Part shown: positions 1 through 6,869 of the stretch, in pieces
Layout of the letters: the number at the start of each line of letters is the position of its first letter
Position numbering within the stretch: position 1 is the stretch's first letter
DNA from: DAOTXK01 sp034435395
GTDB taxonomy: Bacteria > Chloroflexota > Anaerolineae > Aggregatilineales > Ch27
Assembly (NCBI GenBank): GCA_034435395.1
Contig: DAOTXK010000015.1
Location: 1 to 10,734 of the forward strand
Direction: 5' to 3'
DNA length: 10,734 bases
Position numbers and translations under genes: made by a program
The notes under the pieces: generated by a model
Seen by the model: the letters and a program-made list of their open reading frames with translations, nothing else
The model's database searches: none
What the model was told of the DNA's origin: nothing

Positions 1-3000
1 CCTTCAACCTCATGCCCAACTACTATCCGCAGGACATCACCGCTTATCTGTATACCGACCGTCCGATCTACCGTCCAGGGCAGCCGGTGTACTTCCGGGG
101 CGTGGTCCGGGCGCGCGATGACGTGACCTACACGCCGCCGCCGGTCAGCGAGGTGCCGATCCGCGTGGAGGACAGCCAGGGGGAGACGATCTACGAAACC
201 AGGCTGCCGCTCACCCGGTATGGGACGTTCAACGGCCAGTTTGAGCTGGCGGACGACGCCCGACTCGGCTACTACCGGCTGATCGCCATCTTTGATGAAG
301 AGGACACCAGCTACTGGAGCAGCCGGAACTTCGGCCTGACCTTCGGCGTGGCGGAATACCGCGCCCCGGAGTTCCAGGTCACCGTGACGCCGGAGACGGA
401 TCAGGTGGTCCAGGGCGACACCATCCGCCTGATGGTGGAGAGCGCCTACTTCTTCGGCGGGCCGGTCTCCAACGCCGAGGTCAGTTACTCCGTGCTCTCT
501 GAGAATTATTTCTTCAACTACACGGGGCGGGAGCGCTACAGCTTCATCGACTACGACTACGACTACGGGCCGGGCGAGTACTACGGTTATGGTGGCTACG
601 GCGAAGTGATCGCGGAAGGCGAAGATCTCACCGATGAGCAGGGCCGCTTCCCAATCGAGCTGCCCGCCGATCTGGGCGAGAGGACCCAGAGCCAGACGTA
701 TCACATCGAGGCGCGCATCACCGACGAGAGCGGTCAACTGGTCGCCGGGCGGGCGGATGTCGTGGTCCACCAGGGCGAGGTGTATGTCGGCCTGCGCCCG
801 GAGCGTTATGTGGGCCAGGCGGGCGAGGAAAACCTCGTGAACCTGATCGCGGTGGACTGGGACAGCGAGGGCGTCGCCGGACAGGAGATCGCCGTGGAAG
901 TGGTGGAGCGGCGCTGGTCCAACGTGCAGGAAGAAGACGAATACGGGCGCACCACCTGGACCTGGGAGGTCGAGGAACTCCCGGTGGAGGGCGGGGCGGG
1001 CACGGTCACCACCGACGCGGACGGCCTGGCGACCTTCACCTTCGTGCCGCCGTTCGCCGGGACGTACAAGGTCTATGCCACGGCCCGCGACAACCGGGGC
1101 AACCAGGTGAGGTCCTCGGCCTTCCTGTGGGTGTCCGGCAGGCAGTACGTCTCCTGGCGGCAGCAAAACAGCCACCGCATCGACCTGATCACTGACCGCG
1201 ACAGCTACCGGGTCGGCGACACGGCGGAAGTGCTGATCGCCTCGCCCTGGCAGGGGCCGGCCACCGCGTTGATCACCATCGAGCGCGGCGACGTGCTCTG
1301 GCATGAGGTGATCACGCTGGAGACCAACAGCACGGTCTACCGCTTCCCCATCGAGGATGCTTACGCGCCGAACGTGTTTATCTCCGCCCTGCTGGTTAAG
1401 GGGGTGGATGAGACCACGCCGGTGGCCGAATTCCGCATGGGCCTGGCCCAGATCACGGTCGATCCGGAGCGGCGGGAGATTCAGGTGACGGTCCGGCCCG
1501 ACCGCGAGCAGGCCGGGCCGCGCGAGACGGTGACGTACACCGTCGAGACCAGGGATTACGCCGGGAATCCGGTGCCGGCCGAAGTTGGCGTCGGCCTGAC
1601 CGACCTGGCGGTGCTGAGCATCGCCGATCCCAACAGCATCCCGCTGATGAGCCACTTCTACGGCCAGCAGGGGTTGAGCGTGCGCACGGCGGTGCCGCTG
1701 ACCATCAGTGTGGATCAGCTCACCCAGACCACGCTGGACACGATCAAGGGCGGCGGTGGCGGTGGCGGCGAGGGCGGCATCTTTGAGGTGCGGCAGGAGT
1801 TCGTGGATACGCCGTACTGGAACCCGACGCTGACCACCGACGAGAGCGGGCGGGCCACTTTCGACGTGACCCTGCCCGATAACCTGACCACTTGGCGGCT
1901 GGACGCCCGGGCGGTGACCAGCGGCGCGGACGGCCTGACGCTGGTCGGCCAGACCACGCAAGACCTGATCAGCACCAAGCCGCTGCTGCTGCGCCCCATC
2001 ACGCCGCGTTTCCTGGTGGTGGGCGACGCGCTGGCGCTGGTGGCCGTGGTCAACAACAACACTGGCGAGACGATGACGGTCGATGCCTCCCTGCAAGGGG
2101 CGGGCGTCACCTTCAACAGCCCGCAGGACATCACGGTTGATATCGAGTCCGGCCAACGCCACCGCTTCGAGTGGATGGTGACGGTGGAGGACGTGGAAGC
2201 CGTTGACCTGACCTTCTACGCCAGCGGAGACGACGGCGCGTATACCGACGCCAGCAAGCCGCCGCTGGGGCAGGGCGATGACCGCCTGCTGCCCGTCTAC
2301 CGCTACGAAGTGCCGGAGACGGTGGGCACCGGCGGCATGATCAGTGAGCCGGGTACGCGCACCGAGGCGATCAGCTTGCCGCGCCGCTTCGACGTGACTC
2401 AGGGCGAGCTGACCGTGCGCGTTGATCCCTCGCTTGCGGCCTCGACGCTCGATGGGCTGCGCTACCTGGAAAACTTCCCACACCAGTGCATCGAGCAGAC
2501 AGTCAGCCGCTTCCTGCCCAACGTCATGACCTACCGGGCGCTGGAGTCGTTGGGCGTGGCCAACGAGGAACTGCGCGCCAACCTGGACCGCGAAGTCAGT
2601 TGGGGTTTGCAGCGGCTATACGCCCAGCAGAAGTCGGACGGCGGCTGGGGCTGGTTCGTCAGCGACGACAGCAACCCGCTGACCACCGCCTACGCGCTGA
2701 TCGGGCTGATGGAGGCGCGGCGGAGCGGCTTTGAGGTGTCCGACGATGTGGTCCTGCGGGCGGTGGCGTACCTCAACGGGCAGTTGATCGCCGTCACCGA
2801 AAGCACGGACACCTGGCGGCTCAACCGTCAGTCCTTCATCCTTTACGCCCTGGCGCGGGCCGAGCGCGGCAACATCGCCCGCACGATGACCCTGTTCGAA
2901 CTGCGCGAGCGGCTGAGTCTCTATGGGCAGGCTTTCCTGGCGGTGGCGCTCAACCGCATGGCGCTGGATATGGACGACGAGATCGATGGGCTGGTGAGCA

Positions 3001-3965
3001 GCCTGATCAGCGAGGCCATCCTCAGCGCCACCGGCGCGCACTGGGAGGAGGACTGGAACGACTGGTGGAACTGGAACACTGATACCCGTACCACAGCCAT
3101 CGTCCTGGGCGCGCTGATCGAGCTTGATCCGGAGAACGATCTGCTGGCGCAGGCGGTGCGCTGGCTGATGGTGGCCCGCACGGCCGATCACTGGGAGACC
3201 ACCCAGGAGACCGCCTGGGCGCTGATGGCCCTCACCGACTGGATGGTCCTGACTGGCGAGTTGCAGCCGGAGTACACCATGGCGGCGGCCCTCAACGGCG
3301 AGCGGCTGTTGCAGGAGCAGGCCACGCCGGAGAACGTCCGCGAATCCTACACGCTGCGGGTGCAGGTGGCCGACCTGCTCGCTGACCAGGCCAACATGCT
3401 GGCCCTCACCCATGGCGACGGGCCGGGGGTGATGTACTACACCGCCCACCTGCGGGCCTTCCTGCCGGTGCCGGAGGTCGAGCCGCTCAACCGGGGCATC
3501 ATCGTGGACCGGCGCTACAGCCTGGCCGATGACCCCGACCGGACGCCGATCACCAGCGCCCCGGTGGGCACCAACGTGCGGGTGACGCTGACCATCATCG
3601 CCCCCAACAACCTGCACTACGTGATGATCGAGGACCCGATCCCCGCCGGGACGGACGCCGTCGATCCGGGGCTGCGCACCTCGCAGCAGATCGGCACGCG
3701 CCCGGAGGTGGACCGCACCGATCCGCTCAGCCGGGGGTGGGGCTGGTGGTACTTCAGCCAGACCGAGTTCCGCGACGAGAAGGTGGTGATCTATGCCACC
3801 TACCTGCCGCGCGGCACGTATGAGTACAGTTACATCATCCGCACCGGGCTGCCGGGCCAGTTCAACGTGATCCCGCCCACTGGGCAGGAGTTTTACTTCC
3901 CGGAGGTCTATGGGCGCGGGGCCGGGACGCTGTTCACCATCACGCCGGAGGAGGGCGCGGAGTAG
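1..3965 (+). CDS. Alpha-2-macroglobulin family protein, 5' end missing
   Basis: This is a bacterial alpha-2-macroglobulin, a large envelope protein thought to trap attacking proteases through a reactive internal thioester. The frame is open to the left edge (in-frame F-N-L precedes the ATG at 12), so the N-terminus and any signal peptide or lipobox lie outside the window; 1,320 residues are visible, while whole family members usually exceed 1,500. Counting from the ATG at 12: an MG2-like domain with TDRPIYRPGQ (15-24), further MG domains with a Tyr/Gly-rich insert (176-197), a bait-type domain (about 385-590) ending in seven glycines (580-586), the A2M domain with DTPYWNPTLTTDESG (from 599), and the thioester motif CIEQ (826-829). 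The alpha/alpha-toroid that holds the thioester follows, with GGWGWF near 877-882, and then a C-terminal MG-like domain with IPAG. Both thioester residues, Cys826 and Gln829, are present, so it should be competent for covalent trapping. No pbpC, its frequent partner in proteobacteria, lies downstream. The family call is firm; the role is inferred. Confidence 0.95.
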   Translation, partial: FNLMPNYYPQDITAYLYTDRPIYRPGQPVYFRGVVRARDDVTYTPPPVSEVPIRVEDSQGETIYETRLPLTRYGTFNGQFELADDARLGYYRLIAIFDEEDTSYWSSRNFGLTFGVAEYRAPEFQVTVTPETDQVVQGDTIRLMVESAYFFGGPVSNAEVSYSVLSENYFFNYTGRERYSFIDYDYDYGPGEYYGYGGYGEVIAEGEDLTDEQGRFPIELPADLGERTQSQTYHIEARITDESGQLVAGRADVVVHQGEVYVGLRPERYVGQAGEENLVNLIAVDWDSEGVAGQEIAVEVVERRWSNVQEEDEYGRTTWTWEVEELPVEGGAGTVTTDADGLATFTFVPPFAGTYKVYATARDNRGNQVRSSAFLWVSGRQYVSWRQQNSHRIDLITDRDSYRVGDTAEVLIASPWQGPATALITIERGDVLWHEVITLETNSTVYRFPIEDAYAPNVFISALLVKGVDETTPVAEFRMGLAQITVDPERREIQVTVRPDREQAGPRETVTYTVETRDYAGNPVPAEVGVGLTDLAVLSIADPNSIPLMSHFYGQQGLSVRTAVPLTISVDQLTQTTLDTIKGGGGGGGEGGIFEVRQEFVDTPYWNPTLTTDESGRATFDVTLPDNLTTWRLDARAVTSGADGLTLVGQTTQDLISTKPLLLRPITPRFLVVGDALALVAVVNNNTGETMTVDASLQGAGVTFNSPQDITVDIESGQRHRFEWMVTVEDVEAVDLTFYASGDDGAYTDASKPPLGQGDDRLLPVYRYEVPETVGTGGMISEPGTRTEAISLPRRFDVTQGELTVRVDPSLAASTLDGLRYLENFPHQCIEQTVSRFLPNVMTYRALESLGVANEELRANLDREVSWGLQRLYAQQKSDGGWGWFVSDDSNPLTTAYALIGLMEARRSGFEVSDDVVLRAVAYLNGQLIAVTESTDTWRLNRQSFILYALARAERGNIARTMTLFELRERLSLYGQAFLAVALNRMALDMDDEIDGLVSSLISEAILSATGAHWEEDWNDWWNWNTDTRTTAIVLGALIELDPENDLLAQAVRWLMVARTADHWETTQETAWALMALTDWMVLTGELQPEYTMAAALNGERLLQEQATPENVRESYTLRVQVADLLADQANMLALTHGDGPGVMYYTAHLRAFLPVPEVEPLNRGIIVDRRYSLADDPDRTPITSAPVGTNVRVTLTIIAPNNLHYVMIEDPIPAGTDAVDPGLRTSQQIGTRPEVDRTDPLSRGWGWWYFSQTEFRDEKVVIYATYLPRGTYEYSYIIRTGLPGQFNVIPPTGQEFYFPEVYGRGAGTLFTITPEEGAE

Positions 3966-4001
3966 CGCGCAGTCTGACCCGAAACGGCTAGGATGCTCAA
4001 C

Positions 4002-4035
4002 GCCGGAGTCTCGCCGGATATGGTGGGACTCCGGC
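4002..4035 (+). terminator. Strong hairpin after the macroglobulin gene
   Basis: A 9-bp perfect inverted repeat (GCCGGAGTC at 4002-4010, GACTCCGGC at 4027-4035) extends inward in RNA through three G-U and three Watson-Crick pairs to a 15-bp stem closed by a GAUA loop (4017-4020). It starts 36 bases after the macroglobulin stop and lies upstream of the toxin-antitoxin promoter, as expected of a terminator. It is followed by CTCGTTATTCG and not by a clean U-run, so termination may be weak or factor-assisted. The stem is certain from the sequence; the function is inferred. Confidence 0.55.
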
Positions 4036-4061
4036 CTCGTTATTCGTGCCCAGGCGTCCTG

Positions 4062-4070
4062 TGTTACAAT
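4062..4070 (+). promoter_or_regulatory. Extended -10 promoter for the toxin-antitoxin operon
   Basis: TGTTACAAT fits the extended -10 form TGnTATAAT with one mismatch. It lies 26 bases before the antitoxin ATG at 4097, which would give a short leader of roughly 20 bases. No good -35 box is seen 16-18 bases upstream, which is acceptable for an extended -10 promoter. Toxin-antitoxin operons are usually repressed by the antitoxin or the complex, but I see no clear palindromic operator over this box; the nearest palindrome is the 4002-4035 hairpin. Confidence 0.45.
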
Positions 4071-4096
4071 GAGGCGAAAGCGATGGAGATGTGGCC

Positions 4097-4408
4097 ATGA
4101 CGATACTTCAACTCGATGGATACATTGACGAACAGGGCAGCCTCAGGATTGATCTGCCGCCTGATTTACCGCCGGGGAAAGTGCGGGTTGTGATTGAGCT
4201 TGGAGCCACAGGCGAGGCTGGCGCTTCCTGGCATGAGCATCCCTGGACACCAGATGAAATCCATGAACTGTTGCAGTTCAAGCCAAAGACAGGCGCAGAG
4301 ATCGCTCAGTCCGGTCTGATTGGCGCGTGGGCTGACCAGGGTATCACGGATAGTGTGATGTGGGTTGAGGAGGTTCGGCGTAGAGAACAGGAGCGGCGTG
4401 GGTGGTAA
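4097..4408 (+). CDS. VapB-like antitoxin of a PIN-domain toxin module
   Basis: This is the probable antitoxin for the PIN-domain RNase encoded immediately downstream. The 103-residue protein starts at ATG 4097; GGAG at 4085-4088 is correctly spaced for it but too close to the in-frame GTG at 4091. The N-terminal half (LDGYIDEQGSLRIDLP, then PPGKVRVVIEL) looks like a small beta-rich domain whose pattern I recognise from short proteins next to PIN toxins. The C-terminal half carries TGAEI, GAWADQGITDS and WVEEVRRREQERR, a pattern that recurs in such antitoxins and presumably wraps and inhibits the toxin. The last seven bases overlap the toxin start, so translation is probably coupled. It does not resemble the classical AbrB or RHH antitoxins strongly enough to assign a DNA-binding fold. 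Antitoxin identity rests mainly on the partner gene. Confidence 0.8.
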   Translation: MTILQLDGYIDEQGSLRIDLPPDLPPGKVRVVIELGATGEAGASWHEHPWTPDEIHELLQFKPKTGAEIAQSGLIGAWADQGITDSVMWVEEVRRREQERRGW

Positions 4409-4788
4409 GCGCGTTGGTGGATACGACCATCCTGGTAGATCTGCTGCGCGCCTACTCACCCGCCGCAGAATGGATCGGCGCACAGACCGAAGGGGAACTG
4501 GGCATCACGCCTGTGGTCTGGATGGAACTGGTTGCCGGGGCGCAGAACAAGGTCGCGCAGCGGCAGGCAGCACAACTGCTTGCACACTTTGTTATGGTCT
4601 ACTACACGCAGGAAGACATGGACTGGGCAATGGAGCAACTTCTGGTGCGTAAGCTCAGTCACAGTGTAGGTATTATGGACTGCCTCATCGCTTCCGCCAG
4701 TTATCGTTTGCAGCTGCCACTTTACACCCAAGACCTCAGGCATTTCACGCTGTTACTAGGCTCACTGGCACAAAGCCCGTATCAATAA
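4402..4788 (+). CDS. vapC: VapC-type PIN-domain RNase toxin
   Basis: This is a 128-residue PIN-domain protein, the standard length for VapC toxins, which are Mg-dependent RNases that cut tRNA or rRNA and stop translation when free of antitoxin. The acidic residues of the active site are all in place: Asp7 in LVDTTILVD, Glu42 in VVWMELVAG, Asp93 in GIMDCLIAS and Asp111 in TQDLRHF. The start is GTG 4402, with AGGAG at 4389-4393 eight bases upstream, and it overlaps the antitoxin stop by seven bases. A GTG start combined with overlap favours excess antitoxin over toxin. The cleavage target cannot be read from the sequence. GC content here is about 52-57% in the lines I counted, against about 70% in a macroglobulin line, which fits a mobile toxin-antitoxin cassette. 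Confidence 0.9.
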   Translation: MVSALVDTTILVDLLRAYSPAAEWIGAQTEGELGITPVVWMELVAGAQNKVAQRQAAQLLAHFVMVYYTQEDMDWAMEQLLVRKLSHSVGIMDCLIASASYRLQLPLYTQDLRHFTLLLGSLAQSPYQ

Positions 4789-4892
4789 CGTTGGTTAAGG
4801 TCTGCTCTGGGGATGTCCGATCTGGACGAATATCATGCCAGCAAGTGACTGATGGAGGGCACCTGGCGCGTGAAGAAGTGGCCGTTCCGCGT

Positions 4893-4898
4893 TAGAAT
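4893..4898 (+). promoter_or_regulatory. Candidate -10 box for the aldolase gene
   Basis: TAGAAT sits 45 bases before the aldolase start codon, giving a leader of roughly 40 bases. The hexamer GTGAAG (4870-4875) at a 17-base spacing matches TTGACA at only three positions, so the -35 is weak. Apart from this box, the gap between vapC and fbaB (4789-4943) contains no convincing terminator or gene; two tiny ATG-started frames there look like chance. Confidence 0.35.
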
Positions 4899-4943
4899 AG
4901 ACAATGGCTGGTAACCCTTTGTGAGATGCGAAAGGAACGACCG

Positions 4944-6041
4944 ATGGTACTCACCGTTGCTACCGAAAAAGTGAGCGTCGACGCGATTGTGGACTATCTC
5001 GGCGATGAAGCCGATTATCTGCTCAACTTCGACCGCCCGGCTATCCCGAAAGAGCGTCTGCACGTCCCCGGCCCGGACTTCGTGGACCGCATCTTCGCCC
5101 CCAGCGACCGAAGCCCGCAGGTCCTGCGCAGCCTTCAGCAGATGTTCAACCATGGCCGGCTGGCCGGCACTGGCTACCTGTCCATCCTGCCGGTGGACCA
5201 GGGCATCGAGCACTCGGCTGGCGCGTCGTTCGCCAAAAACCCGGATTATTTCGATCCGGAGAACATCGTCAGGCTGGCCATGGAAGGCGGCTGCAACGCC
5301 GTGGCTTCCACCTTTGGCGTGTTGGGCGCGGTGGCCCGCAAGTACGCCCACAAAATCCCGTTCCTGGTCAAGTTCAATCACAATGAACTGCTGACCTACC
5401 CCAACAAGTACGACCAGATTTTCTTCGGCACGATCAAGCAGGCCTGGGACATGGGCGCAGTGGCGGTCGGCGCGACTATCTACTTCGGCTCGCCGGAAAG
5501 CTCCCGCCAGATCGTCGAGGTGTCCCAGGCGTTTAAGATGGCCCATGATCTGGGCATGGCGACCGTGCTGTGGTGTTACGTCCGCAATTCGGCCTTTAAG
5601 GTGAACGGCGTCAACCACGAGGGTTCGGCGGACATCACCGGCCAGGCCAATCACCTGGGCGTCACCATTGAAGCCGACATTGTCAAGCAGAAGCTGCCCG
5701 AAACAAACGGCGGCTACGAAGCGCTTAACGTGGGCGGCTCGTCCTACGGCAAGTTCGACAAGCGTATCTACACCGAACTGTGCAGCGATCACCCCATCGA
5801 CCTGTGCCGCTACCAGGTGGCCAACAACTATATGGGACGGGTCGGCCTGATCAATTCTGGCGGCCCCAGCGGCAAGAACGACTTCGCCCAGGCCGTCAAG
5901 ACCGCCGTGATCAACAAGCGCGCGGGCGGCACGGGCCTGATCAGCGGCCGCAAGGCTTTCCAGCGTCCGATGGAAGAGGGCGTCAAGCTGCTCAACGCCA
6001 TCCAGGATGTTTACCTCTGCCAGGACGTGACGGTCGCGTAG
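4944..6041 (+). CDS. fbaB: Class I fructose-bisphosphate aldolase, FbaB/DhnA type
   Basis: This cytoplasmic Schiff-base aldolase cleaves fructose 1,6-bisphosphate to dihydroxyacetone phosphate and glyceraldehyde 3-phosphate, and runs in reverse in gluconeogenesis. The 365-residue product is close to E. coli FbaB (about 350), and its end, GVKLLNAIQDVYL, closely follows the E. coli one. Asp85 in PVDQGIEHS matches the active-site Asp of the DhnA family. Lys248 in ADIVKQK is at the position of the Schiff-base lysine. NNYMGRVGLINSGGPSG and INKRAGGTGLISGRKAF form the phosphate-binding end of the barrel. ATG 4944 is chosen over the in-frame ATG at 4926 because AAAGGAA (4931-4937) is well placed for it, while nothing precedes 4926. 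The gene appears monocistronic, with its own candidate promoter and terminator, and is unrelated to the upstream toxin-antitoxin pair. Members of this family can also act on other ketose substrates, but this close match to FbaB makes the assignment strong. Confidence 0.95.
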   Translation: MVLTVATEKVSVDAIVDYLGDEADYLLNFDRPAIPKERLHVPGPDFVDRIFAPSDRSPQVLRSLQQMFNHGRLAGTGYLSILPVDQGIEHSAGASFAKNPDYFDPENIVRLAMEGGCNAVASTFGVLGAVARKYAHKIPFLVKFNHNELLTYPNKYDQIFFGTIKQAWDMGAVAVGATIYFGSPESSRQIVEVSQAFKMAHDLGMATVLWCYVRNSAFKVNGVNHEGSADITGQANHLGVTIEADIVKQKLPETNGGYEALNVGGSSYGKFDKRIYTELCSDHPIDLCRYQVANNYMGRVGLINSGGPSGKNDFAQAVKTAVINKRAGGTGLISGRKAFQRPMEEGVKLLNAIQDVYLCQDVTVA

Positions 6042-6074
6042 GGCCCCGTCAGGGCGGCCAGGTGAGGAATCGTC

Positions 6075-6098
6075 GGGGGCGGCCAGCCGGTCGCCCCT
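6075..6098 (+). terminator. GC-rich hairpin terminator after fbaB
   Basis: GGGGCGGCC (6076-6084) pairs with GGTCGCCCC (6089-6097) around an AGCC loop, with one G-U pair, plus an outer G-U pair (6075-6098). It lies 33 bases after the fbaB stop and is followed by TGCGGCTTTCCC, which holds only a short T-run. It sits between two convergent genes and could also stop transcription arriving from the methyltransferase side. The remaining bases to 6189 form a pyrimidine-rich stretch with no gene. Confidence 0.5.
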
Positions 6099-6189
6099 GC
6101 GGCTTTCCCGGGGACGGCGGGGCCAGAGCGCCCGCCTTCCCCCTCTTCCCCCTGGTTAACCGCTTCCGCTCACAGGGGCTGGTGTGGTC

Positions 6190-6717
6190 CTAGCGGATGC
6201 TCAACGCCGAATAAATCTGGCGGAGAAAGCTGCTGGGGCGCGTCGCCAGCAGCCGGGTGCTGGCGAAACCGGCCTGCCGGGCCAGCATCTCCCAGGTCTG
6301 GTAGGAGAGCGGGTAGGGCACCCAGCGGTTGCCCCGGTCGGTATTGTACTCAACCAGGATCAGCCGCCCGGCGGGACGCAGATAGTCCCGGATCAACCGG
6401 ATCACCGGGGCTTTGACTCGCTGGAAGTGCAGCGCATTGGCCATGATCACGCCGTCGAGGGGCGGCAGCTCCAGCCGTTGGGTGTAGTCAGCCACCTGGT
6501 AATGGACGGTGGTCGCCGGGAAGCGGGCCTCCATGGCCCTTTTCTGCTGGCGCAGGGCGTGCTGATTCCGGTCGACCGAAAAGATGTGCCCGGTGGGGCC
6601 GATCAACTCGGCCAGCGCCAGCGTGAAGGCTCCTGTCCCTGATCCCAGATCAGCCCACCATCCGCCGGGATCGGGAACGCCCTCCCGCAGCAGCCTGACA
6701 TGATCGGCATGGTCCAT
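6190..6717 (-). CDS. Class I SAM-dependent methyltransferase
   Basis: This is a small methyltransferase of the Rossmann type that uses S-adenosylmethionine. The SAM site is clear: motif I is ADLGSGTG (22-29), Asp49 in IFSVDRN is the acidic residue for the ribose, Asp77-Tyr78 matches the adenine-binding position, and DGVIMANALHF (88-98) is motif IV. The later strand RLILVEYNTD and the segment WEMLARQAGF are typical of the end of the fold. At 175 residues it is a bare core without a recognisable substrate domain, so the substrate (small molecule, lipid or protein) is unknown. Start M at 6717 is chosen because GAGGAGAGGG lies just upstream on this strand; an in-frame ATG 25 codons further up (6792) would overlap the candidate -10 box and adds a low-complexity Arg/Ala-rich tail. 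The gene is convergent with fbaB and divergent from the nucleotidyltransferase pair. Confidence 0.88.
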   Translation of the reverse strand: MDHADHVRLLREGVPDPGGWWADLGSGTGAFTLALAELIGPTGHIFSVDRNQHALRQQKRAMEARFPATTVHYQVADYTQRLELPPLDGVIMANALHFQRVKAPVIRLIRDYLRPAGRLILVEYNTDRGNRWVPYPLSYQTWEMLARQAGFASTRLLATRPSSFLRQIYSALSIR

Positions 6718-6781
6718 CGGCCCTCTCCTCGCCAGGGCAGCGGCTCGTAACCGCCGTCTACATGGGGCATGTTCACCCGCG

Positions 6782-6787
6782 AGTATA
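6782..6787 (-). promoter_or_regulatory. Candidate -10 box for the methyltransferase gene
   Basis: Read on the minus strand this is TATACT within GGTTATACTCG, a good -10 match about 65 bases before the chosen methyltransferase start. No convincing -35 is found; the expected -35 position (about 6805-6810) falls on the -10 box of the oppositely directed promoter. Confidence 0.4.
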
Positions 6788-6808
6788 ACCAAGACCGCTT
6801 TGGCATCG

Positions 6809-6814
6809 TATAAT
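6809..6814 (+). promoter_or_regulatory. Consensus -10 box for the nucleotidyltransferase pair
   Basis: TATAAT is a perfect -10 hexamer, 55 bases before the GTG start at 6870, implying a leader of about 50 bases. The expected -35 position (6786-6791, TAACCA) does not match TTGACA and overlaps the -10 box of the divergent methyltransferase promoter, so an activator or competition between the two promoters is plausible. The hexamer is certain; activity is inferred. Confidence 0.45.
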
Positions 6815-6869
6815 GGACGGAACGTGCTGGCGACGGCCTGGACACGTCTTGTGGCAAAGGAGAGCGCCT

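Noticed and set aside
2616..3617. A 333-codon open frame on the minus strand inside the macroglobulin gene
   Set aside because: Composition (His/Arg/Gly/Gln-rich, no recognisable motif) is what the complement of GC-rich coding DNA gives; the plus strand encodes the thioester domain here.
4813..4914. Two tiny frames (11 and 20 codons), in the same frame as vapC, separated by one stop; the second is rich in Trp, Lys and Arg
   Set aside because: Too short, no ribosome site, and overlapping the fbaB promoter region; probably chance, though a decayed small gene cannot be excluded.
4833..5792. A 319-codon open frame on the minus strand across fbaB
   Set aside because: It is the antisense of a strongly conserved aldolase and shows no domain of its own.
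6149..6178. CCCCTG/CAGGGG inverted repeat as a methyltransferase terminator
   Set aside because: Only six base pairs around an 18-base loop, with no T-run after it on the minus strand.
6813..6869. N-terminal extension of the first nucleotidyltransferase from ATG 6813
   Set aside because: The ATG overlaps the TATAAT box, the added residues are unlike the family, and GTG 6870 has a strong ribosome site and matches the start of copy 2.
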